Shown: in pieces, positions 38,054 through 49,800 of the stretch
Numbering within the stretch: position 1 is the stretch's first letter
How the letters are laid out: each line of letters starts with the position of its first letter
Source: Quillaja saponaria
Lineage: Eukaryota; Streptophyta; Magnoliopsida; Fabales; Quillajaceae
NCBI GenBank assembly: GCA_029379385.1
Contig: CM055608.1
Location: forward strand, 30,688,350 to 30,752,349
Direction of reading: 5' to 3'
Length of the DNA stretch: 64,000 nt
The notes under the pieces: model-generated
What the model saw: only the letters and a program-made list of their open reading frames with translations
Databases searched by the model: none
What the model was told of the DNA's origin: nothing
Translations under genes and position numbers: made by a program

Positions 38054-39972
38054 CTTTTTTCTTTATTTTCAAATTTCATATTAGTTGGTGTTTCTGTTGT
38101 CTATATGCTGTCCTTGACAAGTAAGCTGATCAAATATTTATGTTGTTCAAATGGATAGAAATAACATCTGGAATTTAGTATGAATATTCATCAAGGTGTT
38201 TTGGCTCATTATGGGGGAAAAAAAAAACTCACCTTTAAAATGGGACTTATTTTTAAGTTCGATATCCAGTTTGAGAAATGGGTAGACTGGAATTAACATT
38301 AAATATTTAGTTATTTATTTACTTCTTTATCAAGAATCTACCAATTAAATTATATGAGCTTTGAATATGGTAGGAGAATGAATATCTGATAATTCATGGT
38401 GGATGTCGGAGTTATATTTGTGATATCAAAGTAGACATTCCAGATTCGCATTCGCCTGCATTTTGCAATAAGCATGTATGGTTGTTATCGATTAATGATT
38501 ATAATGGAACAAAGACGATTTCTACCTGCGTTTTGGCAGTCTTCCATATTCTTTAATGGGGATTTTCTCTCTCCAAATAAATATTGGATCTCTGAACAGG
38601 ACCCCTTTCACTTGGAAATTTAGTCCATAAAACAACAGGAGAATCAACAAAATAGATATAGCTCTGTCAGCCTATAGAAGATCTTCCCATCATTTTTAAA
38701 ATGGCCATTTTAATCTCATTGTTTATAGACATAAAAGTATAAACCAGTACTATTTCCACTAGGCAAAAAAGTGTAATGAAGTGGGAATAAAGAAGAGTCT
38801 GCCTCTGTTTTCATCCTAAATTACATTGCCCTGACAATTAAATGTCGCATTTATAAGTTGTCATCAACATCAAAGGGACATTAGTATTCCCTGTATAAAG
38901 TAACTTCTCTGTGCTTTCTCTGTTTGATTCCTTGTAAGATAAGAGGGTTGAATGTTTCTGCAGCAACAGTAATACTATCAGATCCAGGAATTCATATTAT
39001 AGTCATGCAGAAGTTAAACATGTTAGCAAGATTATTGATTAATTCAGACTTGTAGTAAGGCATGAAACACTTGACCAACATGCAACTCAGGCGTCATCCT
39101 CACTGGTATATTATCATCACTACTTCGATACCAACCTTTACCAGCGTTTACATCACAGATAGTACCTCTTAACCCTATAACTATTCATGTATAAGACAAA
39201 TGCTGGGGTATAGTCTAAACTTATACTCATGTTTCCAAGAAAAATCACATAACTATTACCACCATTCCCTGAATATGGCTCACCCTCCCCCCATACTGTT
39301 TTCTTTTACCGGAATGCCTATTCCATTTATTTTTACTGTAGAATTTTGTCACGAGGAGACTATTTCCACTTAAAAAGTGAAGTTAGTTCAACTCATCGTG
39401 TCATGCATGAACTTCGCCTATTTGAGACTCGGTTATTTCTGAGTAGTAGAACTAATTCTAGTGAGTGAAAATAATAACTGCTTTTATCATTTGTGGTATA
39501 GTTATTTTATAATCGGTACTTGACCCTCGAACACAAACAGAAAGAAAAGAAAAAAAAAAAAAGGTGTTTTGCAGATAGTATTCAATATATATACCAAGTT
39601 GTTTCCTTTCCTCGGTCTCCATTTTTTGGCGGTTTAAGAGAAGGGAAAGAAGCAGCTGAGCTAAAGCAAGGGAGAGACCCTCAACTACCCAATGACATCC
39701 GACTCCCGCGTTATTTTCCGAAACCACCTCAGGCCTCAATTACCAAATCACCGACGACCCTCTCGCACAAGCCCAATTCAAGGCCCAATTCATTTTCATG
39801 TCTCCCTTACGCAATCCATAGAATCCTCCCACGACTTCCATTTTCTCTTTCCCTTCAAACTTGATTTCCAGGAGTTCCTTTCTGCAGTACCCAATTCTCT
39901 AAACCTTACAAAGTAGAGTTATTGATTCGAAAGTTTAGATTTTTACTTTTTTATCTTCCTTTTTGGGTTTCA
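38054..39972. other. Intergenic region upstream of syntaxin
   Basis: Starts with the SANT-gene 3' region and ends with the syntaxin promoter and leader. About 39600-39960 is CT/CA-rich leader-like sequence with a possible 74-codon upstream ORF (39692-39916). No gene is visible between. Confidence 0.6.
39692..39916 (+). other. Possible upstream ORF in syntaxin leader
   Basis: A 74-codon ORF opens 281 bp before the syntaxin ATG and closes 57 bp before it. If the transcript starts upstream, this would be a large uORF. It has no family resemblance and may be chance. Confidence 0.25.
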
Positions 39973-42900
39973 ATGGCGACGAGGAATCGGACTGTAGTAT
40001 ACAGAAAGCACAGAGACGCCGTGAAGAGCGTACGTGCCTCCTTTGTCGTCGTCAGCGTCAGGTAGTCCGGTGATCGAAATGGTGAGCACTTCGCTTTTTC
40101 GTACAAATCGATCTTCTTATGCTCCCCTAAGCACCGAAGATCCAGGTCCTTCAAGGTATTGGCCCATTTAAGTTTCATATATTTAATTTCTTTATAGGAA
40201 ACTCGGTGGCTGATTAAGTTTTTACGAGTTTGTTTCAAGCTATGAAAGATGAACGGCTTCCGCTCAATTATGTTAAGTTGGTTTTATGCATTGGCACACC
40301 TAAATAAATTTAGCAAAATTTCTCACAATAGTTGGGTTAGTGTCACTGAAGTCAAATTTTGTTTTTCTGTTGAGATTTGTACAAAGTTGCAACTCCTTAC
40401 TAAATTATCTGGCCGTGCTACGATTCTAATGCATGTGCTTATCGACTGATTGCTAGTTATACCAGAGGGATGAAGATTGGTCCAAATCAACTAAAGCAAA
40501 GAACCTCTTTTGTACTATGTGTATACACCAAAGTCCTTTTGAAAAATTTGGAATGGTTCCATCTCACTAAATCTAATCCCAATCTGGTGTAGCTTTTCTT
40601 TCAGTGCTTATGGTTTTTATTGAGAAAAGTACAGTTTGGTGTTGGGTAAAAGAGCTCATCTTTTGTATTCTTACAAAAGCAATTGCATCATTTGACAGTT
40701 CCACTCTGAGATATATTGAATGGGGAGTTAATATCTCTTCACGGAAATAATCTTGTAAAAATGGATATGTATTTTGTTGAGTAAATGGGTTTTTCTTTTT
40801 GTTGGTAGAGTTGGGAAGCTAATAGTGTGAAAAATAATGACAGCTGGGAGTGTACATGGCCTCACATAACTCTTGGAAGTTCTAGTGTTTAATTTCTATA
40901 CATTGAAACAAATTCTTTTTCAGATTCTTTGATATACTCACTACTGATCATCCAATATTAAGTAGTATAAGTATATTGATCATGCTATGCCGTTCAACCT
41001 GATTTGAGCCATTGTTTCGGACTATGCATTCACTCTAACAGTTATGTTTGCAAAATTTGAATTTGGTGCTCATTCTAATTCTCAGATATTGTCCTTGATG
41101 TAATAGAGATGAGTTTACCTTGGGCTTACCACCTGTTTGGGTGGATGATTTTGAAGAAGTAGCTGCAAATATACAACATGCTCAGAACAAAATGGCTGAG
41201 TTAGTGAAGGCTCGTGCAAAGGCTTTAATGCCATCCTTTGGTGATGGAAAAGAAGATCATTTCCTGGTTGAGTCTCTCACCCAAGAGGTTACAGATCTAT
41301 TGAGGATGTCTGAAAAGAGGTTGAAGAAACTCTCTGCAAGTGGATCCTCTGAGGATTCAAAAGTTCAAAAAAACGTGCAGGTAATTGTCTTATTATCGGT
41401 ATCTTTCAAGTACTTATTCCTCAAGATTTGAATCTTTCTTGACATTCACATTATTATTCTTACGGGAGGCATAGGTTACGGCATATTTATGGTATGAGTT
41501 TATGTTTTCTATATTTTATTAGGAGATATATCCATGAGATACATTATAATTTATAATTTATTTCAACCATTATTGTCAGCTGACCTTTATTTGGATAATG
41601 GCTTCAGGCACCCCCAATAAGAAAAGAAAAATAAACAAAGAAGGCGTCTCACTTGTACTTTCAGATTTCTTCCTGATGTTGAGATATGGTTCTTTGTAGT
41701 TTTAATATGTTATCTTTACTTTAGCTGTTTGCATCTTTGATTTTGATATGTGGTTTTCCCATTATTTTAAATTTTGATACTGCAATTGCTAGTTCATTTC
41801 TTTTCCTCAATGGATGACTCACATTTTATTTATTTTTGACAGCGTTCTCTTGCTACAGACCTTCAGAACCTCTCAATGGACCTCCGGAGAAAGCAGTCAA
41901 CATTATTTGAAACGTCTGCGGCAGCAAAAAGAGGTAACATTGGTTTTGCATGTTTCGTCTTGCCGTTTTGAAATCTTGCTAACAGTAACAATTCATATGT
42001 TGGACGGCTTACTTGCTTAGTTGTCTATGCAGTAGATCTGTTCAGTTTTTTCTTTAAGTTTTACTAGTGTTACTATAATTCACTATGTATATATGTGTGG
42101 TTATGCAGGGATATGATGAGGTTGACTTGGGGATGAATTTGAATGGGAATACTTTTGGATTGCAAGATGATGGGTTTAGTGACATGGTATGCTGTCTATA
42201 TAAATGCTCATCTTTACTAAGTCCTACTTTATACTGGAAACATAGTGTCATGAAATTAATGGTTATCCCTTTTGTTTTTGATTGAGTGATGGTTGATTAG
42301 GAAATCAAACTTTTGATTTTCTAGACAAAGATTCGGATTACATGTCGATCTCTTTCCATAAATTCCATCTATCTGGAAACTTAATGTTTTTTAAAGAGAA
42401 AAGGGGAGCATTTTTCAGAAAAGAGTTTCTTGGACTTGACTCATGTTTAATTCCAAGTTAGTCAGGGTTGGTTTTAAATTTGTTAAATTTGTTCTTGCCG
42501 AAATATAGACTATGTTATTTGATCTGTATGCACTTGTTTGTTGTAACATTTTTTCTTACCCTTTTTTAAATAACTTTCTTTACTTTTCTTCTTGTCATTT
42601 CTATTGTACGAGTACCAGTAAACCAAGCCATTATCCTCCCCCTGGTTCTGTGTTTGTGCTGGAGGTATTGATTTATCGATTATTTGTTTTTTCTTCTCTC
42701 GGAAGGTTGAGTGATCGTTATGAAGGATAAATGGATGATATTTGGGTTTTCACTGGGGTTACGGTTTCTTCCTGATGAAGAAAATGATTGCTTGGAAGGA
42801 GGAGGATATTGGTGGACCAATTTGGAGCTACCAGTTATGCCCATATCAAGTTTTAAATGAACAAATATGGGTCTGTTGGAAAATTTGATTTTCTGGATTG

Positions 42901-43667
42901 CAAAATTCTGATAAATAACTTGCATTAGTGTAAGACGTTATATGTATGTATGTATGTATTTTGCTCTGGAAGACCGTTGATATCTTATTAAAAATAAAAG
43001 TCATTGATATTCGATGCTTGATTGATCCAGAGTTTGAATGAACCGCAAATTACAAAGCTAAAGAAGAATGAGCAATATTCAGAAGAAAGGGAGAGGGAGA
43101 TCGAACAGGTAATTTCGAAGGCACTTGATGTATTATTGAAGATAATCTCTTATGTACCTTGTCTGACAGTAAATAATTTGTTTTAGGTCACTAAATCCGT
43201 CAACGAGCTTGCTCAAATCATGAAGGATATTTCGGTCCTCGTGATAGACCAAGTTAATGCCTCATCCTTTAATCGCAATATAAGATTTTTAAAGAAAAAA
43301 GAACATGATTGAGGAGGTTGATATTCTTACAGGGAACAATTGTTGATAGAATCGACTACAATGTTCAGAGTGTTGCTACATCAGTTGAGGAGGGCTTTAA
43401 GCAGCTGCAAAAGGTTCTATTCTCCCTCTCATCAGATACATATGCACACACTTGCTGTTTGAATTTCTTAGATTAATGATTTTAATAAAATTGCTGCCTT
43501 TTTCCCCCTCTAAATAATACATGACAGTCATCATCAAGCTGAGTGCCTTGTATTTTCAGGCAGAGAGAACCCAAAAGAAAGGAGGAATGGTTATGTGTGC
43601 AACAGTGCTTGTTATAATGTGCTTCATCATGCTAGTCCTCTTGATACTGAAGGAGATATTTTTGTGA
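39973..43667 (+). CDS. SYP43: SYP4-type (TLG2-like) Qa-SNARE syntaxin, with two apparent +1 frameshifts
   Basis: Qa-SNARE of the trans-Golgi network that drives vesicle fusion; plant SYP41/42/43 act in secretion, vacuolar sorting and cytokinesis. Exons: 39973-40155, 41107-41380, 41843-41933, 42109-42186, 43031-43108, 43187-43252, 43333-43413 and 43560-43667. N-terminus MATRNRTVVYRKHRDAVKSV is the family's. Then come GLPPVWVDDFEEV, LMPSFGDGKEDH, SLATDLQNLSMDLR and YLKRLRQQKE. The SNARE motif (LAQIMKDISVLVIDQGTIVD) has the zero-layer Gln, and a C-terminal anchor MCATVLVIMCFIMLVLLIL ends KEIFL. Exon 1 carries one extra base at about 40036-40040 (after SVRA), giving an early TAG at 40063-40065; conserved PLSSSASGSPVIEMVSTSLF follows in the other frame. 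Exon 3 carries one extra base in ACATTAT (about 41910-41913), between KQST and YLKRL. Without both, about 318 residues. Which of SYP41/42/43 it equals is uncertain. Confidence 0.85.
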
Positions 43668-44404
43668 TCATCATTTACAATGTTAATGTTTGACCTGCTG
43701 CTGGTCCTTCAGTCTTGCTGGGCGATGGAGAACCAAGCAGGTTCGGGAACATAACACCTATGATGCATGCATGACCATGATGACTTACTGTTACTGCTAA
43801 TTACTTTTCCTATTTATCTGTAGGTAACAATCTTACGACGACAATTGCCATAGGAGGGCACTTTGACTTTCAAGAATAGGCTCATAGAAGAATCAAGGGT
43901 ACGAGTTTAACAATACTTTCACGCAAACAATATACATTAGATGGCTGGACCATATCACAATTATTGTAAATTGTTTAGAGGGATATTTACTTGAAAAATA
44001 CTTATATTTTGTGTTTACTTGTATGAAGGACAAAGCCGCAGTTTGTTATCTGCATCGTGATTACTTGATTTCCTGACCATAATGTAGAATGGTGAATTTG
44101 GCTTTTTTGGCATTTGGTTTATAGTCGTGACTGTGAGTAGAGGAAATGTCTAATTGCATTGTGTTTTAGTTAAGAGGTTGGGAGGATAGACACAAGCAAG
44201 AAATAACAACAAAGTTCCATTTTAAAATAGAATGGAAGTAAACTAGTCCTGATATTTAGGAGGACTTGAGTTGCTCGTTAAGTTTTAGATTCAAAGATTT
44301 ACCTCAAGACAATAATGGTCTTGTCTGGTTAAGCTATACGTAAAAAAGTTACGTGTAAAAATATTTTTCAAGTAGAGCTGTTTAAAGAATATTGTGTAAA
44401 ATGT

Positions 44405-44775
44405 TAAGAAAGTGTTTGGATCAAGGTAACATAAAAGTGTTGTAAGATAAAAAAATTTGTTTGATTTTTTTTTTTTTTTAAATATTGAGTATGAAAATTA
44501 CTTAAAAAGATTATTTTGATAAATATTACGGTTATATTTTTCTAAATAAAATAATTATTAAAATTTATTTGAACTTTATTATTTATTTTTTTATTTGAAT
44601 TTTTTTTTTCTAGCTTCAACTTTTAGTACTCTAGAAGGTTAAAAATATCTTTTCTTAAAGCTTAAAAAATAAAATCTCTATAACAGCATTTGGGTTTCAA
44701 ACAGTTTTGTGAAAAAACTTAAACCCTAAAAAGCTGTTTTAAAAACTAAACTAAGGGACAATACCTATATCTCCC
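44405..44775. repeat. Dispersed repeat copy, related to 2990-3235
   Basis: Starts near AAGTGTTTGGATCAAGG and shares GTTGTAAGATAAAAAAA, AAAGCTTAAAAAATAAAA and CAATACCTATAT with the copy at 2990-3235 in the same order. AT-rich and non-coding. Confidence 0.5.
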
Positions 44776-45211
44776 TTTTAGTCTTTAACTGACTAGAATT
44801 TGTATGAAACATATTCAGATTGATCTCAAGCCCCTTACCCAATGCATGTTTATAGAGAATTTTATTTATGTGCATCTTAAAGGAAGAGATTTTCAAATTT
44901 ACATTCAGTAAGGCCTTAGCCCTATAATTTTTCCACTGTTATAAATATTATGTATTTTGATAATAAAAAAAATGTGAGTAATAATTATAAATAATATGCA
45001 AAGTATTTTCTAAAATAAAAATTAAAAAAATCCATTTAATGTGGGAGAATCCTGTTGCTAGGGGTGGCCAGGGTAGACTTACCAAAAAATTAGTACAAGA
45101 ATGTTTGTCTTAGGCTCTGGAAGTATGAGTTTATAGTCCCTGTTTAAATTCCCTTTTTATATTATTTTTCAGCATCCATTTTGGTCGTTAATTTCTTGAG
45201 TTTTGATGCAG

Positions 45212-45504
45212 ATGCAGTTACCGAAAAGATTTTGGAGAGGATGCAACTTATGGGTGTCCCTAATCTCACTAGAGAAAATGTTAATAGTCACCTTCTGGTA
45301 TGATTCCTAGTGTTTCAATAAAAATAAAATAAAAAAATCCATGAGATTTATGTAAGTAGCCATTGAGTTAAGTCACGAATGCAATACAAATTTCAGAAGT
45401 ACCGCATGTCTTGCAATAAGTTAAGTGAGGATCCACATCTGAGGAGCCAAATGTTCAAGCCAGCTAAACCAATTTACATGGACAGCAGAGTACCTCTGTT
45501 ATGA
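45212..45504 (+). pseudogene. Decayed GARP (G2-like/ARR-B) Myb-type domain fragment
   Basis: Two exon-like pieces, 45212-45297 and 45397-45504, with plausible AG and GT borders. The first reads AVTEKILERMQLMGVPNLTRENVNSHL and the second KYRMSCNKLSEDPHLRSQ (each quoted in part). GARP domains carry VPKKIL..M-x-V..LTRENVASHLQKYR, with an intron often at this place. Here the N-terminal half of the domain (with the conserved Trp) is missing, the Gln before the intron is Leu (CTG), and a stop comes 36 codons into the second piece. Spliced-looking remnants may go on to about 46010. I take it as a relic of a response-regulator or LUX/MYBC1-like gene. A partial active gene with unseen exons is less likely. 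Confidence 0.5.
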
Positions 45505-46453
45505 TGCCAATGGCTCAAACTTCAGAATGTATGAAACTGTTGGATTTCATTCTTCTCGGAAGTTCACTCTTAACAATTTTTCTTGCCACTGATATGCAAA
45601 GTCAGGTTCTAGGCCAGAATTGTTTCACAACTGAGTTCCCGGGACATGGTTTTCCTCTTGATGAAAGTGTTTCTGGCAGCCTTCTATTGGTTTAAACCCT
45701 TTTAAGTAATGAATGTTTAGGTGATTATGGGAGTAATATGAAAGCTGATCAACGTGATTCTTTCATTTTCACTAGACCGCTTCAGTCAGATATCATGATC
45801 TTATGCCTGCAATATTCACAGAGGTTAGTGAATCAAATTACTACTTATACAACTCCATTTAAATGGTACAGATAATGTTTTTTTCTTATAGAATCTAAGT
45901 AATTGATATTTATTTTAATTTGTTTTCTTTCAACAGGATGTTGGAACTGTCTGCTATCCAAGACAAATTTGACTGCTATCCCATGGATAATGCCCTCCTA
46001 TGTAGGAGATATTGTAGTTCTTCAATCTAGCCATTTCATTTGCACATAATTACTCTAGCTTAAGTTCATTCAACCTTAGTTCTTTCTGAGAAAACTTTAA
46101 GGTAGTTCCATGGTTTGTTTTCCATTTGTTATTTAAAGACGCTGACAATTTAGCATTGAGAAGGAACTTTTCCCTAGTATCTTTAAAAATGGGAAGTTCT
46201 TTAGAGTAGTTCAAGCAGATACTTGTAATGAAAAGCATGGCTTGTAAACTGAAATTTACTTTTTATGCTTGAGGTCTTCTATTTTTCTTTTTCCATGAAG
46301 TTTCTTCTTATATAATTTGTGATCAATTACAAATAGGTCATGAGCATGAGACCCGAATAACCGAATACTCGAAAGAATCCACCCGCAGCTGACCCAGACT
46401 GAAAAAGGGGGGTCTTTGAAAAGTTTGTGACCAACTAAATCCGGCTTCAGAAA

Positions 46454-46656
46454 CCGTTTAAATTTTAGTTAATTAGACCGTTGAAACTCTTTAATATGGG
46501 GACCACTCTCACAAACAAAGAAAAAGGACCGTTTCCGTTTAAAGGCAACCCTGAGATTCAATAAGATCAACGGTCCATATCAGTCGACCGTTTTTATTAA
46601 ATCCTTCCTTACAATCCGAAGACAATCATTTCACTCAAAATTCAATTTCGACCGTT
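46454..46656. promoter_or_regulatory. Cluster of seven AACGG/CCGTT cores (MSA-like) upstream of CSLD5
   Basis: CCGTT at 46454, 46478, 46529, 46535, 46588 and 46652 and AACGG at 46569, all within about 410 bp of the CSLD5 start. Five extend to AACGGTC on one strand. AACGG is the core of the mitosis-specific activator element bound by three-repeat MYB3R factors. CSLD5 works in cell-plate formation in Arabidopsis and is cell-cycle controlled, so G2/M regulation is a reasonable inference. Confidence 0.6.
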
Positions 46657-46865
46657 GCCGAGGTTCTCTAATCTGCTTGCTGCTTCTTCTTTGTCCTCCG
46701 TCCTCACACTCGAAATCCTCTCTATTCTTCATGGGTCTTGAGGCTTTCAGATTTTCTCAACAACATTTCCATTGATTTGTGAACCATTTCGTTTCTTTTG
46801 TAGCTTTGAGTCCATTTATCATTCTTTCTAGGAAAGTTTGTCTTTTTCTCCTATACAATACAAAA

Positions 46866-49800
46866 ATGGTGAAAACAGCTTCTTCATCGTCTTCCTCTCC
46901 GGTGACAATAACAGTGTCGTCAGGGGGTAAAGGAGGAGGAAGTAGGAGCATGGGGTTAACTAGTCCGGTACCGCGTGCTTCTGTGTCAAACAACCCAAAT
47001 TCACCTCTCAGTTGCAGAGGAAACCGACTCTCAAGCAGTGGAAGCCGGAACTCAACCGGAGGAAGGTACTGTTCCACGTACAAAGATGATGTAATGGAGG
47101 AACAAAATTCCGAATTTGTGTCATACACTGTTCATATACCTCCAACTCCTGATCATCAGCCCATGTCAACTTCACAGACGAGTCTCATTGAAGACTTTAA
47201 GAATGTGGGAAAGCCAGAAAGGAGTTACATTTCAGGTACAATTTTTACAGGAGGATTCAATTCAGTGACTCGAGGGCATGTGATTGAGTGCTCCATGGAA
47301 AAGGAAGATCCTGTGAAATCAGGACTGGTTTGTGGAATGAAGGGTTGTGATGAGAAAGCAATCAAAGGAAAGTCGAGGGCTCCATGTGAGTGTGGGTTTA
47401 AGATTTGCAGGGAATGCTACTTGGACTGTGTGGGAAATAATGGAGGTCGTTGTCCTGGGTGCAAAGAACCATATAATAATGTCAGCGATGATGAAGAAGA
47501 GATAGTATCTGAAGCAGAGGATAAGGCCTTTCCATTACCTTCTATGCCGGAATTTAAGATGGATAAAAGGCTTTCCCTAGTGAAATCATTTAAAGCGCAG
47601 AATCACCCACCTGATTTTGATCATGCACGTTGGTTGTTTGAGACAAAAGGAACATATGGATATGGAAATGCTGTGTGGCCTAAAGATGGATTTGGCGTGG
47701 GTTCAGGAGGTAGTGGATTTGAAAACCCTCCAGATTTTGGAGAGAGATGCAGGAGGCCTTTAACTAGGAAGGTTGCCGTTTCAGCTGCAATTCTCAGTCC
47801 ATACAGGTATGTCCAAAACTCCAACACTGATATTGTATTTTTTATACAATTTAATTTATATTGGATTAAAATTTCTGATAGCTCTTGTTAGGTTGTAATG
47901 TTCTGTTTTTGGTTCTTCATTATTCACCTTCCTCAATTTGTGTATTTTGATTCATGTCATAATACATGTGTAAACTTATATGTGAATGATTCCAATTTTT
48001 TTTTTCCCATCTGCAATGATTTTAAGAGGTAGTTAATAAATTTAAGATCTTATTAGAAGCTTCAATTTGTTTATTAAATTAATGTGAAATGTGAAATTTC
48101 CACCGGTTGTTTTGCAGATTACTTATTCTGATACGTCTTGTTTCCCTCGGTTTCTTCCTAACATGGAGGATTCGCCATCCCAATCGCGATGCAATGTGGT
48201 TGTGGGGGATGTCTATAACTTGTGAACTTTGGTTTGCCATATCATGGCTTCTAGATCAGCTACCTAAGCTCTGCCCTGTAAGCAGAGTAACAGACCTCTC
48301 TGTTCTGAAAGAGCAGTTTGAATCCCCAAACCTTCGCAACCCAAAAGGGCGATCTGACCTCCCTGGGATTGATGTTTTTGTTTCCACAGCAGACCCAGAA
48401 AAGGAGCCTCCTCTAGTTACAGCAAACACCATTCTATCAATCCTAGCTGTTGAATATCCAGTGGAAAAGGTTGCATGTTACTTATCTGATGATGGTGGAG
48501 CTCTGTTGACATTTGAAGCTTTAGCAGAGGCTGCTAGCTTTGCTGGAATCTGGGTTCCCTTTTGTCGAAAGCACAAAATAGAACCGAGGAACCCTGAAGC
48601 ATATTTTGGGCAGAAGCGTGATTTCCTCAAGAACAAAGTAAGGCTTGATTTTGTAAGGGACAGGAGAAGAGTGAAGCGGGAATATGATGAATTTAAAGTG
48701 AGAATCAATTCCTTACCAGAATCTATAAGGCGAAGATCTGATGCTTATAATGCACATGAGGAGCTACGAACAAAGAAGAAACAGATGGAAATGGGTGCCA
48801 GTGCCTCTGAGCCTGTTAAGGTTCCTAAGGCGACTTGGATGTCAGATGGTTCTCATTGGCCTGGAACATGGGCATCAGCAGAGGCAGACCACTCAAGAGG
48901 CGATCATGCTGGTATAATTCAGGTAATTCTTCAAGGTTATCTACTTAGTACTTTGGTTCATGTATTGTGTTTGATTCTTGGGCTCTAAAATTTGTGTTTC
49001 TCTGCAGGCAATGTTAGCTCCACCAAATGCAGAGCCAGTACATGGTGCACAAGCAGACGGGGACAGCTTGATTGACACATCGGAGGTTGATATTAGGTTG
49101 CCAATGCTGGTTTATGTTTCTCGTGAGAAGAGGCCAGACTATGATCATAACAAGAAAGCTGGAGCCATGAATGCTCTAGTAAGAACTAGTGCAATAATGT
49201 CAAATGGACCATTTATTCTGAATCTTGATTGTGATCACTACATCTATAACTCCTTGGCTCTCAGGGAAGGGATGTGCTTTATGCTTGATAGAGGTGGTGA
49301 CAGGATATGTTACGTTCAATTCCCACAAAGATTCGAGGGTATTGATCCAAATGATCGGTATGCAAACCATAATACAGTGTTCTTCGATGTGAGCATGAGA
49401 GCTCTTGATGGCTTACAGGGTCCAATGTATGTAGGAACAGGCTGCATTTTCAGGAGAACTGCCCTTTATGGGTTTAGTCCTCCTAGAGCTACAGAACACC
49501 ATGGTTGGTGTGGTAAGAAGAAAATTGAGCTGTTTCTAAGAAAGACCAAGAAGTCAAAGAAGGAGGAGGATGTTGATTTGCCAATCAATGATCATAATGA
49601 TGATGATGCAGATATTGAGTCCTTGCTTCTTCCAAGAAGGTTTGGAAACTCAACTTCTCTCTCTGCATCTATACCTGTTGCAGAATACCAGGGAAGGCTG
49701 CTGCAAGATTTGCAAGGAAAAGGTAACCAAGGAAGGCTAGCAGGCTCTCTTGCAGTTCCTCGTGAACCATTAGATGCTGCTACTGTTGCAGAAGCTATAA

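Larger units (their letters stand above)
43668..46865. other. Region between syntaxin and CSLD5
   Basis: Holds the syntaxin 3' region, a dispersed repeat copy (44405-44775), a decayed GARP-type fragment (45212-45504 with possible remains to about 46010), then the CSLD5 promoter and leader with clustered AACGG motifs (46454-46656). Confidence 0.7.

Noticed and set aside
5379..40040. Programmed ribosomal frameshifting as explanation for the shifted frames
   Set aside because: No slippery heptamer or following structure at the sites, and such signals are not known in these nuclear gene families.
46779..46865. Upstream in-frame ATG of CSLD5
   Set aside because: CSLD5 proteins start MVK(S/T)A; the extra 29 residues are leader sequence.
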